Origin: Rhizobium sp. Q54
Lineage (GTDB): Bacteria > Pseudomonadota > Alphaproteobacteria > ATCC43930 > CGMCC-115725
Reading direction: 5' to 3'
DNA: 35,493 nucleotides
Assembly (NCBI GenBank): GCA_945861155.1
Contig: CAMATN010000042.1
Coordinates: forward strand, 1 to 35,493
In this document: one piece after another, positions 33,894-35,493 of the stretch
How positions within the stretch are numbered: the first letter of the stretch is position 1
How the letters are laid out: every line of letters begins with the position of its first letter
The notes under the pieces: generated by a model
Seen by the model: the letters and a program-made list of their open reading frames with translations, nothing else
The model's database searches: none
What the model was told of the DNA's origin: nothing
Translations under genes and position numbers: made by a program

Positions 33894-34922
33894 ATGACGG
33901 CGCCGTTTCAATTCGGGCTCGTCGTGCGCGGCCAGGCCGAGCCGGGCGAGGACATCGCGCGCCGTTTTCAGGAGACGCTGGCGTTTGTCCGGCTGGCCGA
34001 CCGGCTCGGCTACGATTCGGTCACCAAGACCGCGCATTACAGCGCCCACCCGTTCCAGATGCTGCAGCTGGTGCCGATGCTGGCGCGCTTCACCGCCGAG
34101 GCGCCGCGGCTGCGGCTCAACGCCGGCGTCGTGCTGCTGCCGCTGTTGTCGCCGCTGCATGTCGCCGAGGAGTTCGCCACCCTCGACGTGATGTCGGGCG
34201 GGAAGATCATCCTCGGTGTCGGGCTCGGCTACCGCGATGTCGAGTTCAAGGCGTTCGGGGTGCCCCGGGCCGAGCGCGCGCGGCGCTTCGAGGACAATCT
34301 GATCGCGCTGCGGCGGCTGCGGACCGAGGACAAGGTCACGATGACGGCCAAATCAGGCCATTTCGAGCTGGACGACGCCTCGTGCCTGCCCAAGCCGCTG
34401 CAAAAGCCGCACCCGCCGATCTGGGTCGGCGCCAATGCCGACCCGGCGATCGCGCGCGCGGCGCGCCTTGGCGATTGCTGGTATATCGGGCCGGGGGTCG
34501 AGATCGCGACCGTCGAACGCCAGATGGCGCTGTACCGGCGCGCGCTCGATGGCGCCGGCAAGCCGTTTCCGGCCGAGTTGCCGATGCGGCGCGAGGTGTT
34601 TGTCGCGAAGAGCCGGGACGAGGCGATCCGGCTGTGCGCGCCCTATCTCGGCGCCAAGTACAAGGCCTACCACGCCTGGCACCAGGATTTGCCGCCGGAC
34701 GATGGCGGCTTCGACCAGGAGTTCGCGAGCCTCGTCGGCGACCGCTTCCTGATCGGCTCGCCCGACGAGGTCGCCGAGCAGATACTGGCGATCCACCGCC
34801 GGCTCGGCGTCAACCATTTGGTCATGAGCACCGAATGGGCCGGCATGCCGGAAAGCCTCGCGCTCGACACCGTCGAGATGATCGCGACTGAGCTGATCCC
34901 GCGCGTGCGCCAGGGCCTCTAA
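33894..34922 (+). CDS. LLM-class flavin-dependent oxidoreductase
   Basis: A 342-residue luciferase-like TIM-barrel enzyme, distinct from the shorter LLM protein at 32454-33293. FQFGLVVRGQAEPG opens the first strand; RLGYDSVTKTAHYSAHP, TLDVMSGGKIILGVGLGY (about 97-114) and KPHPPIWVGANADP (about 169-182) are the cofactor-binding elements. The C-terminal GSPDEVAEQILAIHRRLGVN is the typical phosphate/tail helix. It is an FMN-dependent monooxygenase or F420-dependent reductase; the substrate is unknown. The start ATG 33894 has AGGAG 9 bases before it. A palindromic element follows the stop. Confidence 0.9.
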   Translation: MTAPFQFGLVVRGQAEPGEDIARRFQETLAFVRLADRLGYDSVTKTAHYSAHPFQMLQLVPMLARFTAEAPRLRLNAGVVLLPLLSPLHVAEEFATLDVMSGGKIILGVGLGYRDVEFKAFGVPRAERARRFEDNLIALRRLRTEDKVTMTAKSGHFELDDASCLPKPLQKPHPPIWVGANADPAIARAARLGDCWYIGPGVEIATVERQMALYRRALDGAGKPFPAELPMRREVFVAKSRDEAIRLCAPYLGAKYKAYHAWHQDLPPDDGGFDQEFASLVGDRFLIGSPDEVAEQILAIHRRLGVNHLVMSTEWAGMPESLALDTVEMIATELIPRVRQGL

Positions 34923-34956
34923 CGTCCGGGTCGGGAGTCTTGCGACCAAGCAGATT

Positions 34957-35036
34957 GTCATCCCGGCGAAGGCCGGGATCCACCCCTCAGCCGCTCGTGC
35001 GGTTGCTCCGTGGATCCCGGCCTTCGCCGGGATGAC
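34957..35036. repeat. Dispersed palindromic element F (GTCAT...ATGAC ends)
   Basis: An 80-bp near-perfect inverted repeat. The left and right arms are exact reverse complements over 28 bases (34956-34983 and 35010-35037), starting GTCATCCCGGCGAAGG and ending in ATGAC, with a 26-bp centre containing CCGCTCGTGCGG. It ends 24 bp before the next start codon. It could form a very stable hairpin, as a terminator for the LLM gene or an mRNA 5' structure for the molybdoenzyme gene. Confidence 0.85.
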
Positions 35037-35060
35037 AGTTGATCGACGGGAGAAACGCGG

Positions 35061-35493
35061 ATGCACGGCTCAGCGGGCGGGTCGAACGGAATCGGTCGGC
35101 CGGTTCGGCGCAAGGAGGATTTCCGGCTGCTGACCGGCCGGGGCTGTTTTGTCGACGATGTCGCGCCGAGCGGCCTCGCGCATGCGGTGATCGTGCGTTC
35201 GCCCCATGCCCATGCGCGAATAGCCTCGATCGACACCGCGGCGGCGCGTGGCATGCCGGGCGTTCTCGCCGTATTGACCGGCGCCGACGCCATCGCCGAT
35301 GGGCTCGGACCGATCCCGCACAATGCCGGGCTGATGGGGCCGCCCGATGTCGCGGTGCGGCTCGCCGGCATCGGCCCGATCGCGACGCGGCACCTCCCGA
35401 TGGCGGCCGACCTTGTGCGCTTTGTCGGCGAACCGCTCGCGATGGTCGTGGCCGAGACGATCGCCCTGGCCAAGGACGCGGCCGAGCGGCTCG
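35061..35493 (+). CDS. Xanthine/CO dehydrogenase-type molybdopterin-binding subunit (C-terminus cut by window edge)
   Basis: The N-terminal 144 residues of a molybdenum hydroxylase large subunit (CoxL/xanthine dehydrogenase family). The family opening IGRPVRRKEDFRLLTGRG is at about residues 12-29, followed by FVDDVAPSGLAHAVIVRSPH (about 31-50) and ARIASIDTAAARGMPGVLAVLTG, the alpha/beta hammerhead domain. LVRFVGEPLAMVVAE is near 120-134. The active-site Mo-pterin domain lies outside the window. The ATG at 35061 has GGGAGA upstream. It probably oxidises an aldehyde, aromatic heterocycle or CO; CoxM/CoxS-type partners would be expected further right. Confidence 0.9.
   Translation, partial: MHGSAGGSNGIGRPVRRKEDFRLLTGRGCFVDDVAPSGLAHAVIVRSPHAHARIASIDTAAARGMPGVLAVLTGADAIADGLGPIPHNAGLMGPPDVAVRLAGIGPIATRHLPMAADLVRFVGEPLAMVVAETIALAKDAAERL

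Overview
This window is a GC-rich, gene-dense chromosomal segment, most likely from an alphaproteobacterium (Rhodospirillales-like or rhizobial-like). The evidence is the C4-pathway 5-aminolevulinate synthase (HemA), the dapD-dapE pair, the LDH-like malate dehydrogenase, a DUF1289 protein, a tripartite tricarboxylate (TTT) transporter, and dispersed intergenic palindromes of a type common in such genomes. I see no tRNA, rRNA, CRISPR array, insertion sequence, integrase or phage gene. About 33 genes are supported, and both window ends cut through a gene.

Layout. 1-2784 (minus): a core-MetE-like methyltransferase followed 13 bp later by a PAS-GAF histidine kinase that runs off the left edge. 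2850-4525 (minus): a GT4 glycosyltransferase whose last ~100 codons lie in another frame, an apparent frameshift. 4768-7012: a small unknown gene, panC (minus), and a CurA/PTGR-like NADP-dependent reductase (plus). 7137-8105: malate dehydrogenase. 8333-10603: a large MscS-type channel. 10600-13222 (minus): dapD, dapE and a membrane-protein gene, overlapping by 4 bp each. 13361-17431: a CDF zinc exporter, an exported Ala-rich protein, a 67-residue membrane protein (minus), and an amidase overlapping a small lipoprotein gene. 17537-20726 (minus): a complete TTT transporter in the order tctA-tctC-tctB, with a terminator-like hairpin in the tctA leader. 20953-22158: hemA.

22176-23718 (minus): DUF4340 protein, DUF1289 protein and lipoprotein, overlapping by 4 bp each. 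23860-26748: an MBOAT acyltransferase with a small membrane protein (minus), facing a secreted SGNH hydrolase (plus). Together these look like a cell-envelope O-acylation set. 26792-28089: a hotdog thioesterase and an NlpC/P60 peptidase with SH3-like domains. 28086-30730 (minus): MFS transporter, DUF29 protein and PuuE-like deacetylase/allantoinase. 30935-31672: a small cytochrome c and an unknown protein. 31855-35493: a GST and an F420-type LLM oxidoreductase (minus), then a lipocalin-like protein, a second LLM oxidoreductase, and the start of a molybdopterin-binding xanthine/CO-dehydrogenase-type large subunit. The last block reads as an oxidative catabolic neighbourhood.

Most of the window is ordinary core metabolism and envelope biology. 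I did not find an unmistakably new system. The points most worth a second look are the tctA leader hairpin, the family of GTCAT...ATGAC palindromes, the glycosyltransferase frameshift, the split MBOAT/anchor/SGNH set, the DUF4340-DUF1289-lipoprotein cassette without an ABC transporter, and the core-MetE/kinase pair.
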